Shown piece after piece: positions 16,035 through 24,026 of a stretch of 35,139 nt of DNA. The translations under genes were made by a program, and so were the position numbers. Under the pieces are notes generated by a model. That model ran no database searches. It was not told the DNA's origin and saw only the letters and a list, made by a program, of their open reading frames with translations. Each line of letters opens with the position of its first letter. The first letter of the stretch is position 1. Origin of the DNA: Romboutsia_C sp015668195 (GTDB lineage Bacteria > Bacillota > Clostridia > Peptostreptococcales > Peptostreptococcaceae); the NCBI RefSeq assembly GCF_015668195.1, contig NZ_JADPFC010000012.1, forward strand, positions 1 through 35,139, given 5' to 3'.

Positions 16035-16818
16035 ACTTTTTAGGAATTTTTACAACAACCTCCATATAATCGCCCTTATCTACTTCGTTATATTTAGCCT
16101 CAATTCCTGTTCCTATTATAGCATCGAAGGCTTGCTTCATAGTATTTAAGTATATTCTTATAGCCATTGAACTTTTTATATTTTGCTTTTTCTCTGGCTC
16201 TTCAGTTTCTTGTAAATCTTCTAATATATCCTTTATCAACTTTTCTGTTTTCTTTACAGTTAGCTCATTTTTTATTATTTTATCTAAGACATCCTTCATT
16301 AACTCTTCATTTGGTAACTTAAGCAATGCTCTTGCATGTCTTTCTGTTAGGTTATTTTCTACTAATTTTATTTTTATATCACTTGGCAATCTTAGTATTC
16401 TAAGTTTATTAGCTATAGTAGATTGATTCTTTCCTAACTTTTCTGCCAGTTGCTGCTGTGTAAAATCATGTTCTTTTATTAAATTTTCATACCCCATAGC
16501 CTCTTCTATAAAATTTAAATCTTCTCTTTGTAAATTCTCTAGCAGTGCTAATACAGCAGAATATTCGTCAGACATGTTATTTATAATAGCCGGTATTACT
16601 GTTAGATTTGCCAATTTAGCCGCTCTAAATCTTCTTTCTCCAGCAATTAATTCATACTTTTCATCTTTAACTCTAACTGTTATTGGTTGAAGTATTCCAT
16701 AAACTCTTATAGAGTTGCTTAATTCCTCTAATGCTGACTGTGAAAATACTTTTCTTGGTTGATATGGATTTGGAACTATATTTTCTATAGGTATCTCCAC
16801 AACTCTTTTTTCTTCCAT
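16033..16818 (-). CDS. noc: Nucleoid occlusion protein Noc (ParB paralogue)
   Basis: Noc binds sites spread over the chromosome and blocks cell division over the nucleoid. The 261-residue protein has the ParB/Noc fold: ENIVPNPYQPRKVF at the start, the CTP-binding motif GERRFRAA at 60-67, ENLQRED at 94-100 and a helix-turn-helix at about 119-142 (FTQQQLAEKLGKNQSTIAN). It lacks the ParA-contacting LGRGLSAL segment, starts with a short charged stretch that could serve as the membrane-targeting region of Noc, and lies between rsmG and parA, the classic noc position. No exact copy of the Bacillus Noc site (ATTTCCCGGGAAAT) was noticed in the window. A second ParB is the only real alternative. Confidence 0.9.
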   Translation of the reverse strand: MEEKRVVEIPIENIVPNPYQPRKVFSQSALEELSNSIRVYGILQPITVRVKDEKYELIAGERRFRAAKLANLTVIPAIINNMSDEYSAVLALLENLQREDLNFIEEAMGYENLIKEHDFTQQQLAEKLGKNQSTIANKLRILRLPSDIKIKLVENNLTERHARALLKLPNEELMKDVLDKIIKNELTVKKTEKLIKDILEDLQETEEPEKKQNIKSSMAIRIYLNTMKQAFDAIIGTGIEAKYNEVDKGDYMEVVVKIPKK

Positions 16819-16975
16819 AACATCCCTCTCTTATTAGATATAAATATATTTGAATTTCATTATTTACTTACAAATTAATACTGCATTAGATACATATGAG
16901 TATACTATTTCTGCATGTAATTATATAATCCTTCTATTTTGTTTTATTTTTAATATATTTTTAATATACCTATCT

Positions 16976-17695
16976 CTATTTTATAGGACTTTTTGCAGGT
17001 TTACCTGCTTTTCTAGGATATTTTTCTGGAGTATTTCTTACTTTTTTGAAAACTAATATATTGTGGTCTAAATCAGTTTCTGGAAGTTCTACATCTATTT
17101 TTTCAATAAATTCCAATCCTAAGACATCCATAGCAGCTTTTGACTCCTCTAGCTCTAAGTTTGCATTAGGTCCTTTTAAACACACAAAATATCCTCCAAC
17201 TTTAACAAATGGTACACAGAATTCCATAAGTATAGGTAATCCTGCAACAGCTCTTGCAGTTGCTATATCATATTGTTCTCTATACTGTTCTGACTTGCCG
17301 AAATCTTCTGCTCTACCGTGTATAAACTCCATATTAGTTAAACCTAAAGTATTACTAACTTCTTTTAAGAAGTTTATTCTTTTGTTTAATGAATCTAAAA
17401 GAGTTACATTAGTATTTTCTAAGCAGATTTTTAATGGTAATCCTGGAAAACCTGCTCCTGTACCAACATCTATTATAGACATTCCATCTTTTATATACCC
17501 ATTAACTACAGCTGAAACAGAGTCCAAGAAGTGCTTTATATACACTTCTTTTTCCTCTTCTATTCCAGTAAGGTTCATCTTTTGATTCCAGTCGACTAGT
17601 AACTCTCTATAAACCTTAAAATCATTTAACATTTTATCGCTTGGCTCTATTCCAAAATCCTTTAGACCTTGTCTTAGCATTTCCGTATTATTCAT
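16976..17695 (-). CDS. rsmG: 16S rRNA (guanine-N7) methyltransferase RsmG
   Basis: RsmG (GidB) methylates N7 of G527 of 16S rRNA with S-adenosylmethionine; loss gives low-level streptomycin resistance. The 239 residues show NWNQKMNLT-like DWNQKMNLTGI (35-45), the SAM-binding loop DVGTGAGFPGLP (76-87), HGRAEDFG (126-133), TARAVAGL (146-153) and the C-terminal KKVRNTPEKYPRKAGKPAKSP typical of the family (start at about 217). Its ATG overlaps the end of mnmG by 8 bases, so the two are coupled. A 157-base gap to noc downstream holds no visible terminator. Confidence 0.96.
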   Translation of the reverse strand: MNNTEMLRQGLKDFGIEPSDKMLNDFKVYRELLVDWNQKMNLTGIEEEKEVYIKHFLDSVSAVVNGYIKDGMSIIDVGTGAGFPGLPLKICLENTNVTLLDSLNKRINFLKEVSNTLGLTNMEFIHGRAEDFGKSEQYREQYDIATARAVAGLPILMEFCVPFVKVGGYFVCLKGPNANLELEESKAAMDVLGLEFIEKIDVELPETDLDHNILVFKKVRNTPEKYPRKAGKPAKSPIK

Positions 17696-19583
17696 CTTTT
17701 CCCCCTCTAGTTCTTCTCATTTGTTCTAAGTATATAAGAAGTACTGATATATCAGCTGGTGAAACCCCTGATATACGAGATGCTTGACCTATTGAAACTG
17801 GCTTTATATCATTAAGTTTTTGTCTTGCTTCTATTCTTAAACCATCTATAGTTGAATAGTCTATAGTTTCTGGTAACTTTTTGTTTTCAAGCTTTTTAAA
17901 TTGCTCTATTTGCTTTAATTGCTTGTCTATATATCCTTCATATTTTGTCATTATTACACATTGTTCTTTCACTTCATAGTGAACATCTTCTCCAGCACCT
18001 TTTCCTATAGCTTCGATTAAGTTATAGTTAACCTCTGGACGCTTTAAAAATTCATATAAAGATAATCCTACTTTTATTTCAGATGCTCCCATTTCTACTA
18101 AAAGGTGATTTACTTCCTTAGGAGTAACTCTTTCTGTTTTTAATCTCTCTAACTCTTTTTCTATCTCAGCTTTTTTATCTAAGAATCTATTGTATCTACT
18201 TTCTGTAACTAACCCTAAGTCATATCCTTTTTGAGTAAGTCTCATATCTGCATTATCTTGTCTTAAGTATAATCTATACTCTGATCTAGATGTCATCATT
18301 CTATAAGGTTCATTTGTTCCTTTAGTAACTAAGTCATCTATTAAAACACCTATATAAGCTTCTGATCTATCAAGTACAAATGGCTCTCTTCCTTGTATTT
18401 TACATGCTGCATTTATACCAGCTATAAGACCTTGGGCTGCTGCCTCTTCATATCCTGAAGTACCGTTAAACTGTCCCGCACTAAATAAGTTTTCAACACC
18501 CTTTATTTCAAGTGTTATTTTTAATTGAGTAGGATCTATGCAATCATATTCTATTGCATAAGCAGGTCTCATTATCTTAGCATTTTCAAGACCTTGAATA
18601 CTTTTATACATTTGTAATTGTACTTCATAAGGTAAACTAGTTGATATCCCTTGGATGTACATTTCTTTTGTTTCTCTACCTTCTGGCTCTATAAATATTT
18701 GATGAGATTCCTTATCACTAAATCTAACAACTTTATCTTCTATAGATGGGCAGTATCTTGCTCCTGTACTTTTTGCCTGTCCACTATACATTGCTGTTCT
18801 GCTTAAGTTACTTGTTATTATTTCATGAGTTTTTGTATTTGTTCTTGTTAAATAACAAGGCTCTTGATCTATATTTATTTCATCACTTAGGAAAGAGAAT
18901 GGTGTTATTCTTTTGTCACCCTCTTGTATTTCCATCTTAGTGAAATCTATACTATCTCTGTGAATTCTAGCAGGAGTTCCTGTTTTGAATCTTCTCATAT
19001 TTAATCCTAAATCCACTAGATTATCTGTTAAATGCTTTGAATAACCTAATGCATTAGGTCCTTCATTAATAGTTAATTCTCCTATGAATATCTTAGAGTT
19101 TAAGTAAACTCCTGTTGCTAATATTACAGCTTTAGCTTCATATTGGCATCCAAGTTTAGTAACTACTCCAGTAACAGTTTGACCTTCATGTAATATATCT
19201 ACTACTTCATCCATTACTATATCTATATTAGGTTCATTTTCTAAAGTAGCTTTCATTTCCGTATGATATCTAAATTTATCTGCTTGCCCTCTTAAAGAGT
19301 GAACAGCTGGACCTTTCGCAGTATTTAACATTCTACTTTGTATAAGTGTTTTATCTGCATTTACACCCATTTCACCACCTAAAGCATCTATTTCTTTTAC
19401 TAATTGACCTTTACCTGTTCCTCCCACTGATGGGTTACATGGCATTAGTGCAATAGAGTCTAAAGACATAGTTACTACTAGTGTTTTATGTCCCATTCTG
19501 GCAGTTGCTAAAGCAGCTTCACATCCGGCGTGACCTGCTCCAACTACTATTACATCATATTTTCCTGCTTTGAAATCTATCAT
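17688..19583 (-). CDS. mnmG: tRNA uridine-5-carboxymethylaminomethyl modification enzyme MnmG
   Basis: MnmG (GidA), an FAD and NADH enzyme, works with MnmE to modify U34 of several tRNAs. The 631-residue protein starts with the FAD-binding VVGAGHAGCEAA (13-24) and has MPCNPSVGGTGKG (about 47-59), GTYL-type and HSLRGQADKFRYH segments, and the C-terminal domain ending GVSPADISVLLIYL. The open frame runs 12 codons further upstream to a GTG at 19619, but the ATG at 19583 follows AAAGGA and fits the family N terminus. It is 82 bases after mnmE, overlaps rsmG by 8 bases, and has a parS-like palindrome just upstream. Confidence 0.96.
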   Translation of the reverse strand: MIDFKAGKYDVIVVGAGHAGCEAALATARMGHKTLVVTMSLDSIALMPCNPSVGGTGKGQLVKEIDALGGEMGVNADKTLIQSRMLNTAKGPAVHSLRGQADKFRYHTEMKATLENEPNIDIVMDEVVDILHEGQTVTGVVTKLGCQYEAKAVILATGVYLNSKIFIGELTINEGPNALGYSKHLTDNLVDLGLNMRRFKTGTPARIHRDSIDFTKMEIQEGDKRITPFSFLSDEINIDQEPCYLTRTNTKTHEIITSNLSRTAMYSGQAKSTGARYCPSIEDKVVRFSDKESHQIFIEPEGRETKEMYIQGISTSLPYEVQLQMYKSIQGLENAKIMRPAYAIEYDCIDPTQLKITLEIKGVENLFSAGQFNGTSGYEEAAAQGLIAGINAACKIQGREPFVLDRSEAYIGVLIDDLVTKGTNEPYRMMTSRSEYRLYLRQDNADMRLTQKGYDLGLVTESRYNRFLDKKAEIEKELERLKTERVTPKEVNHLLVEMGASEIKVGLSLYEFLKRPEVNYNLIEAIGKGAGEDVHYEVKEQCVIMTKYEGYIDKQLKQIEQFKKLENKKLPETIDYSTIDGLRIEARQKLNDIKPVSIGQASRISGVSPADISVLLIYLEQMRRTRGGKDE

Positions 19584-19611
19584 GTCAGTATCCTTTCTAC
19601 GTTTATATTTA

Positions 19612-19627
19612 TGTTTCACGAAAAACT
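19612..19627. promoter_or_regulatory. parS-like site, degenerate
   Basis: The 16 bases match the Bacillus-type parS palindrome TGTTTCACGTGAAACA at 13 positions. The left half-site TGTTTCACG is perfect; differences are at positions 10, 11 and 16. It lies in the mnmE-mnmG gap, about 4.4 kb from dnaA and about 4.5 kb from parB, in the zone where parS sites are expected. Loss of two central bases makes ParB binding uncertain. Confidence 0.4.
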
Positions 19628-19665
19628 TTTTTATAATTGCTTATCTGCATTTTATATTATACACT

Positions 19666-21045
19666 TTATTTTCCGATACAGAAGTTACTAAATATAGTAT
19701 CTAATAGGTCTTCTTTTACTGTGTCTCCATTTATATAACCTAGATAATCCCATATATTCTTGAAATCAACCTCTATAAAATCATATGGAAGGAATGTATC
19801 TATTGCATTTATAGCATCATTTATAGATTCATATGATTTTAATAATGCATCTTTGTGTCTAGAGTTAGTTATTACTAAGCTAGATGAATTTTTAACACTG
19901 CCTTTATAAACCATAGATTCTATTTTATCATATAATTCTTCAATTCCTTCATGTTTTAATGCTGATGTTCTTATTATATTTTCTTCTTTTACATACTTAG
20001 CTAATACATCTTCCTCTATTTTAGGTTCTAAATCTGTCTTATTTAATATAACTATAGTTTTCTTATTTTCTAGGTTTTCTAGTATTTCTATATCTTCATC
20101 AGAAAGATTTCTCGATGAATCTAATACCATTATAACTAAGTCTGCACTATTAAATGATTCTCTTGATTTTTCTACACCTATTTTTTCTACAACATCTTCT
20201 GTTTCTCTTATACCTGCTGTATCTACTATTTTTAGAGGTATTCCTTTTATATTTACAAACTCCTCTATAACATCTCTAGTTGTTCCTGGTATATCTGTAA
20301 CTATAGCTCTATTTTCTCCTAATATAGAGTTAAGTAATGAAGATTTTCCAACGTTTGGTTTACCAACTATTACTGTCTTAAGTCCGTCTCTAAGTATTTT
20401 ACCACTTTCAGCCGTATCATATAATTTTTTAATTTCTATTCTTATTTCTTCAGCTTTTTCTTTAAGAGTTTGATATGTTATTTCTTCTATATCCTCTTCT
20501 GAAAAATCTATTGCAACTTCTAAGTGTGCTAATACTTCTGTTACTTTTCCTCTTAATTCTTTTATCTTACTTGATAAAGATCCTTCTAGTTGGTTTTGAG
20601 CTACTTGATGAGCCATATCAGTTTTAGCTTTTATTACATCTATTATTGCTTCTGCTTGAGATAAATCTATTCTTCCATTTAAAAATGCTCTTTTTGTAAA
20701 TTCTCCAGGTTCAGCTATCCTTACATCTTTAGATAATATAAGCTCTAATATTTTCTTTACTGAAATAAATCCTCCATGGCAGTTTATTTCTATAACGTCT
20801 TCTGCAGTATATGAATTTGGTCCTTTCATATAAGCTAATAAAACTTCATCTATAACGTCTTCACCGTCTACTATATTTCCGTATATTAAAGTTCTAGTTT
20901 TATATTCACTTATTGTTTTTCCTGACATAGATCTAAATATTTCATCTGCTACTTTCAGTGCTTTTTGACCACTAATTCTTACTATACCTATACCACCTTC
21001 ACCTGGTGCTGTTGCAATCGCTGCTATAGTATCATCTATAAACAA
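19666..21045 (-). CDS. mnmE: tRNA modification GTPase MnmE
   Basis: MnmE (TrmE), a GTPase, partners MnmG in wobble-uridine modification of tRNA. The protein is 459 residues from the preferred start. It has an N-terminal tetrahydrofolate-binding domain beginning DDTIAAIATAPGEGGIGIVR, a helical domain, and an inserted G domain with GKPNVGKS (about 228-235), DTAGIRE (275-281) and NKTD (335-338). It ends with CIGK, whose Cys is the conserved C-terminal residue of the family. The open frame begins at a GTG (21054) that lies inside the GAGGTG Shine-Dalgarno sequence; the TTG at 21045, three codons on, is better spaced. mnmG follows after 82 bases, and jag upstream ends in its own terminator. Confidence 0.95.
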   Translation of the reverse strand: MFIDDTIAAIATAPGEGGIGIVRISGQKALKVADEIFRSMSGKTISEYKTRTLIYGNIVDGEDVIDEVLLAYMKGPNSYTAEDVIEINCHGGFISVKKILELILSKDVRIAEPGEFTKRAFLNGRIDLSQAEAIIDVIKAKTDMAHQVAQNQLEGSLSSKIKELRGKVTEVLAHLEVAIDFSEEDIEEITYQTLKEKAEEIRIEIKKLYDTAESGKILRDGLKTVIVGKPNVGKSSLLNSILGENRAIVTDIPGTTRDVIEEFVNIKGIPLKIVDTAGIRETEDVVEKIGVEKSRESFNSADLVIMVLDSSRNLSDEDIEILENLENKKTIVILNKTDLEPKIEEDVLAKYVKEENIIRTSALKHEGIEELYDKIESMVYKGSVKNSSSLVITNSRHKDALLKSYESINDAINAIDTFLPYDFIEVDFKNIWDYLGYINGDTVKEDLLDTIFSNFCIGK

Positions 21046-21144
21046 GTTAATCACCTCTTATTATTTAGTTAATTTATTATTAATTTCGTTATCTTTAATT
21101 CTTTCCTTAATCTTAACATTATATAAAATAAATAACAAAAATAA

Positions 21145-21167
21145 AACCCCCTATTACATAGGAGGTT
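21145..21167 (-). terminator. Terminator of the rpmH-rnpA-yidD-yidC-jag operon
   Basis: A 9-bp stem with one mismatch (21145-21153 with 21159-21167) has a 5-base loop. On the minus strand it is followed by TTTTATTTTTG. It lies 6 bases past the jag stop codon. Confidence 0.75.
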
Positions 21168-21172
21168 AAATT

Positions 21173-21799
21173 TTATCTTTTATACTCTATTACTAATCTT
21201 CTATATGGATCTGTTCCCTCGCTATACGTAGTTACATACTTATCGTTTTGAAGAGCTGAGTGAATTATTCTTCTCTCATATGGATTCATATAGTCTAATT
21301 TCTTTATTTTTTTAGTTCTAGCTACTTCTCTAGCTGCTTTATTAGCATATCTTATTAAAGATTCTTCTCTCTTTGATCTGTAGTTTTCTATATCTACAAG
21401 CACTCTCATATGCGAGTTTTTATTTATTTTATTAAGCGCTAATCCTGTAAGGAATTGAATTGAATCTAATGTTTCCCCTCTTCTTCCTATTAAACATGCA
21501 GCTTCTTTTCCTTCTATGTCTACTTTAATTAAATTATTATCTTGAGTAACCTTAACCTTAGCCTCTACATTAGAGTTCTTAAGTATATTTTCAACAAACT
21601 CTTTAGCTATATCTGACTCAGTTTTAATAACTTTGAATCTGTATAGACCTTCCTTAGCACCTATAAAACCTAAGAAACCTTTTGTAGGTTCTTGTACTGT
21701 TTCTATTTGTAAATCTTTTTCAGATACTTTTAGCTCTTCAATTGCTTGGCTTATAGCATCTTCCTTACTCTTACTTCTTATTTCTATGCTTTCCTTCAT
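21173..21799 (-). CDS. jag: RNA-binding protein Jag (KhpB/EloR)
   Basis: The 208-residue protein has the Jag_N domain (1-52, with GFLGFIG at 41-47), a KH domain (about 75-140, with LIGRRGETLDSIQ at 103-115 in place of the standard GxxG loop region) and an R3H domain (about 145-208, with NPYERRIIHSAL at 172-183). Such proteins pair with KhpA, bind RNA and affect cell elongation and division in Firmicutes. It overlaps the end of yidC by 29 bases, the usual arrangement, and is the last gene of the rpmH operon. Confidence 0.94.
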   Translation of the reverse strand: MKESIEIRSKSKEDAISQAIEELKVSEKDLQIETVQEPTKGFLGFIGAKEGLYRFKVIKTESDIAKEFVENILKNSNVEAKVKVTQDNNLIKVDIEGKEAACLIGRRGETLDSIQFLTGLALNKINKNSHMRVLVDIENYRSKREESLIRYANKAAREVARTKKIKKLDYMNPYERRIIHSALQNDKYVTTYSEGTDPYRRLVIEYKR

Positions 21800-22472
21800 C
21801 TATTACTTCCTCCTTAGAATTAGCTAACTTAGCTTTTAAAGGATTCATTACTAAATAATGTTGTGCAATTGAGAATAAGTTACCTACTGTCCAATATAAT
21901 GTAAGACCTGCAGGGAACGTGAATCCCCAGAATAACATCATCCCCGACATGAAGTAAGTCATTATCTTCATTGAACCTTGTTGCTGATCCTTTGGCATCA
22001 TTATCATTTGCATTAAAAATGTAGTTGCCCCTGATAATACAGCTAATATAATATCTGGTTGAGTTAGATTTTTTATCCAAAGAAACCCTTCAGATGCAGT
22101 CGCAAGTGTTGCTTTATCTTGGAAAACACCGTAAGTAACAGGATCTCTTAATACTGTAAATAATCCTATTAATATAGGCATTTGTATTAATAGTGGTAAG
22201 CATCCTGCTAATGGATTTATCTTAGCTTCTTGATATACCTTCATTAACTCTTGTTGTTGCTTTTCTGGCTTATTTTTATACATTTCTTGTATCTCTTTTA
22301 TTTTAGGCTGTATATCTTGCATAGCCTTTGTAGACTTAGTTTGCTTTATTGTAAGCGGTAATAATAAAACTTTTACAAAAATTGTGAATACAATTATTGA
22401 AAGACCATAATTTCCAATAAAGTCAAAAATTGTCTTTAACACAACACCTAATAAATTACTTATAATACTCAA
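21771..22472 (-). CDS. yidC: Membrane protein insertase YidC
   Basis: YidC inserts and folds membrane proteins, alone or with SecYEG. The 233 residues form the short Gram-positive type with the five conserved helices. The first (about 20-40) holds K34 at the place of the catalytic groove arginine of Bacillus SpoIIIJ, and a cytoplasmic helical hairpin follows (about 45-85, QTKSTKAMQDIQPKIKEIQ). NPLAGCLPLLIQMPILIGLF and GLTLYWTVGNLFSI are typical core segments. There is no obvious lipoprotein signal at the N terminus, unlike SpoIIIJ. The start is a TTG at 22472 with GGAGGT upstream. It follows yidD by 29 bases and overlaps jag. Confidence 0.95.
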   Translation of the reverse strand: MSIISNLLGVVLKTIFDFIGNYGLSIIVFTIFVKVLLLPLTIKQTKSTKAMQDIQPKIKEIQEMYKNKPEKQQQELMKVYQEAKINPLAGCLPLLIQMPILIGLFTVLRDPVTYGVFQDKATLATASEGFLWIKNLTQPDIILAVLSGATTFLMQMIMMPKDQQQGSMKIMTYFMSGMMLFWGFTFPAGLTLYWTVGNLFSIAQHYLVMNPLKAKLANSKEEVIDEGKHRNKK

Positions 22473-22501
22473 CTGTTATACCTCCTAGAGTATATTCTGT
22501 T

Positions 22502-22753
22502 TTATTTTAAAGGATCGTAACCTCCTGGATGAAAAGGATGGCATTTCGATACTCTTTTTACTGTTAAATATATTCCTTTTAATAGCCCGTATTTTTTAAA
22601 AGCTTCTATAGAATATTGTGAACATGTTGGATAAAATCTACATGTAGGTCCTTTTAATGGAGATATAAATTTTTGATAAAATCTCACTAGATAAATACAT
22701 AATTTCGCTAAGTATATATTTATTTCCTTCATTATAGCAATTATTTTTTTCAA
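22502..22753 (-). CDS. yidD: Membrane protein insertion efficiency factor YidD
   Basis: A small YidD-family protein (83 residues) with an amphipathic N-terminal helix and the hallmark run FYQKFISPLKGPTCRFYPTC (about 25-44), then SQYSIEAFKKYG and the end CHPFHPGGYDPL. It probably helps YidC insert membrane proteins from the inner membrane face. The start is uncertain. A TTG at 22753 follows GGAGG with a long spacer of 11 bases, while an ATG seven codons further in has no Shine-Dalgarno sequence. The position between rnpA and yidC is the standard one. Confidence 0.93.
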   Translation of the reverse strand: MKKIIAIMKEINIYLAKLCIYLVRFYQKFISPLKGPTCRFYPTCSQYSIEAFKKYGLLKGIYLTVKRVSKCHPFHPGGYDPLK

Positions 22754-22784
22754 ATTTTAAAATGCCTCCATATTTAGACTTTTA

Positions 22785-23135
22785 TTATTCACTTAATCTT
22801 AAGTTTGCTTTTTTTACCAAATATTTTACAGACTTTTCAATATCTTTATATTCAGCCTGATTACTTGCTATCCTTGCTATAAAAACTATATCATACCCAC
22901 TTTTAACGTTTTCATCTACATTTAATCTATATGATTCTCTTATTCTTCTTCTTATCTTATTTCTAACAATTGCTTTACCTACTTTTTTAGATACTGATAT
23001 ACCTAATTTAGTATCATCTGATTTGTTATCTAGTACATACATTACCAGATACTTAGTTGCAAAAGATTTGCCGTGTTTATACACTTTTCTAAAATCAGAG
23101 TCTTTTTTTAAGCCTTTTGTTTTCTTGAAGTCCAT
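22785..23135 (-). CDS. rnpA: Ribonuclease P protein component
   Basis: RnpA assists the catalytic RNA of RNase P in maturing tRNA 5' ends. The 116-residue basic protein starts KKTKGLKKDSDFRKVYKHG and holds the family signature with the RNR-type motif VRNKIRRRIRESYR (57-70). The ATG follows CGGAGGG. It is the second gene after rpmH; a hairpin in the 79-base rpmH-rnpA gap may lower its expression relative to L34. Confidence 0.96.
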   Translation of the reverse strand: MDFKKTKGLKKDSDFRKVYKHGKSFATKYLVMYVLDNKSDDTKLGISVSKKVGKAIVRNKIRRRIRESYRLNVDENVKSGYDIVFIARIASNQAEYKDIEKSVKYLVKKANLRLSE

Positions 23136-23179
23136 ATTAAACCCTCCGTAAACACAGCTTGTAAATATAGTTTCTACAC

Positions 23180-23204
23180 AAAAAGGCCACCTTTACAGCG
23201 GCCT
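23180..23204 (-). terminator. Attenuator-like hairpin between rpmH and rnpA
   Basis: A 7-bp stem AGGCC(G/A)C (23184-23190 with 23198-23204), with one G-U pair in the minus-strand RNA and a 7-base loop, is followed by five T and then GTG. It lies 10 bases past the rpmH stop. Because rnpA, yidD and yidC have no clear promoter of their own, partial termination that keeps L34 mRNA in excess is the likeliest reading. Confidence 0.65.
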
Positions 23205-23214
23205 CTCTCAATGA

Positions 23215-23349
23215 TTAATGAGTTAATCTCTTTCTTCCTTTAGCTCTTCTTCTCTTTAACACGTTTCTTCCGTTAGAAGTTTTCATTCTTTTTCTGAATC
23301 CGTGTTCTTTTTTTCTTTGTCTTTTCTTTGGCTGATAAGTTCTTTTCAT
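23215..23349 (-). CDS. rpmH: 50S ribosomal protein L34
   Basis: L34 is a 44-residue, highly basic protein: it starts MKRTYQPKKRQRKKEHGF and continues through KRMKTSNGRNVLKRRRAKG to end RKRLTH. It is one of the smallest ribosomal proteins and easy to miss by length cutoffs. The ATG at 23349 follows an AGGCGG element. A perfect sigma-A promoter lies about 90 bases upstream, at the edge of oriC, and divergent from dnaA. It heads the rpmH-rnpA-yidD-yidC-jag operon, next to the origin as in most Firmicutes. Confidence 0.97.
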   Translation of the reverse strand: MKRTYQPKKRQRKKEHGFRKRMKTSNGRNVLKRRRAKGRKRLTH

Positions 23350-23438
23350 TACATACACCGCCTTTCAAATTTTATTTCCGTTTATTTTCCGTTTATAAGA
23401 ATAATAACCTTACCCTCAAAGTAAACATAACACATACA

Positions 23439-23467
23439 ATTATAAATGCTTTTATATTGCTTGTCAA
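23439..23467 (-). promoter_or_regulatory. Consensus sigma-A promoter of rpmH
   Basis: Minus strand: perfect TTGACA (23467-23462), 17-base spacer, perfect TATAAT (23444-23439). Transcription would start near 23432, giving an rpmH leader of about 80 bases. A perfect match at all 12 positions with ideal spacing marks it as very strong, as expected for a ribosomal protein gene. Confidence 0.93.
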
Positions 23468-23499
23468 CTTGTTTTTAGATACATGAAATAACAAAATTA

Positions 23500-24013
23500 T
23501 TTACCTTATTTTATATGTTTTGATGATTATTTAGTGACTCAAATTTATCGTCATAATTTATCCACACTAATCTAAAAATCTGCTTATTTATTATGTAGGA
23601 AAATCGCGTAAATTGTAGCTGTGTATTAATTTATCAACAGGTAGTTAATATTGTGGATAAATTACGCATAATGCCTTGAAGTTTGGCACTTATTCTGATA
23701 TTATTAATATACTTGTTGATAATGTTTATAAGATTTATTAACTTATTAAGGTTATTCACAAGCTGTGGATATAAATGTGTATAACTTGTATACTTTTAGA
23801 TAATACTTTAGTTATAAACTACATTTATTATATCTTTAGACTATTTATAACTTTATATACATATTGTTTATATCTTTTTATTTTTTAATACATTTTTACA
23901 TTATTAATATTTTATCCACATAATTATCCAAATAAATCTAATGAATTTATTTATCATATATATTTTTTTGTTTTTTTGTTAATAACTTGTGGAAAGTGTT
24001 AATTAATTTGCGC
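23500..24013. other. oriC: Replication origin, part 1 (rpmH-dnaA gap), DnaA boxes
   Basis: The AT-rich gap between rpmH and dnaA carries perfect TTATCCACA boxes at 23558-23566 (+), 23652-23660 (-) and 23912-23920 (+), and a TTATTCACA at 23752-23760 (+). One-off boxes lie at 23631-23639 (+), 23714-23722 (-), 23764-23772 (-) and 23924-23932 (+). In bipartite Firmicute origins this upstream cluster is the DnaA-binding partner of the unwinding site beyond dnaA and also represses dnaA transcription. The 677-base gap 23350-24026 holds no other gene; only the rpmH promoter and these boxes were found. Confidence 0.92.
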
Positions 24014-24026
24014 GGAGGTTTATATT

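Noticed and set aside
17046..17585. 179-residue plus-strand open frame opposite rsmG
   Set aside because: Antisense shadow of a clearly conserved gene; serine-rich translation typical of reading AT-rich genes backwards; no ribosome-binding site.
23350..24026. Small genes within the rpmH-dnaA gap
   Set aside because: No frame with a Shine-Dalgarno sequence and sensible length; the sequence is accounted for by the rpmH promoter and DnaA boxes.
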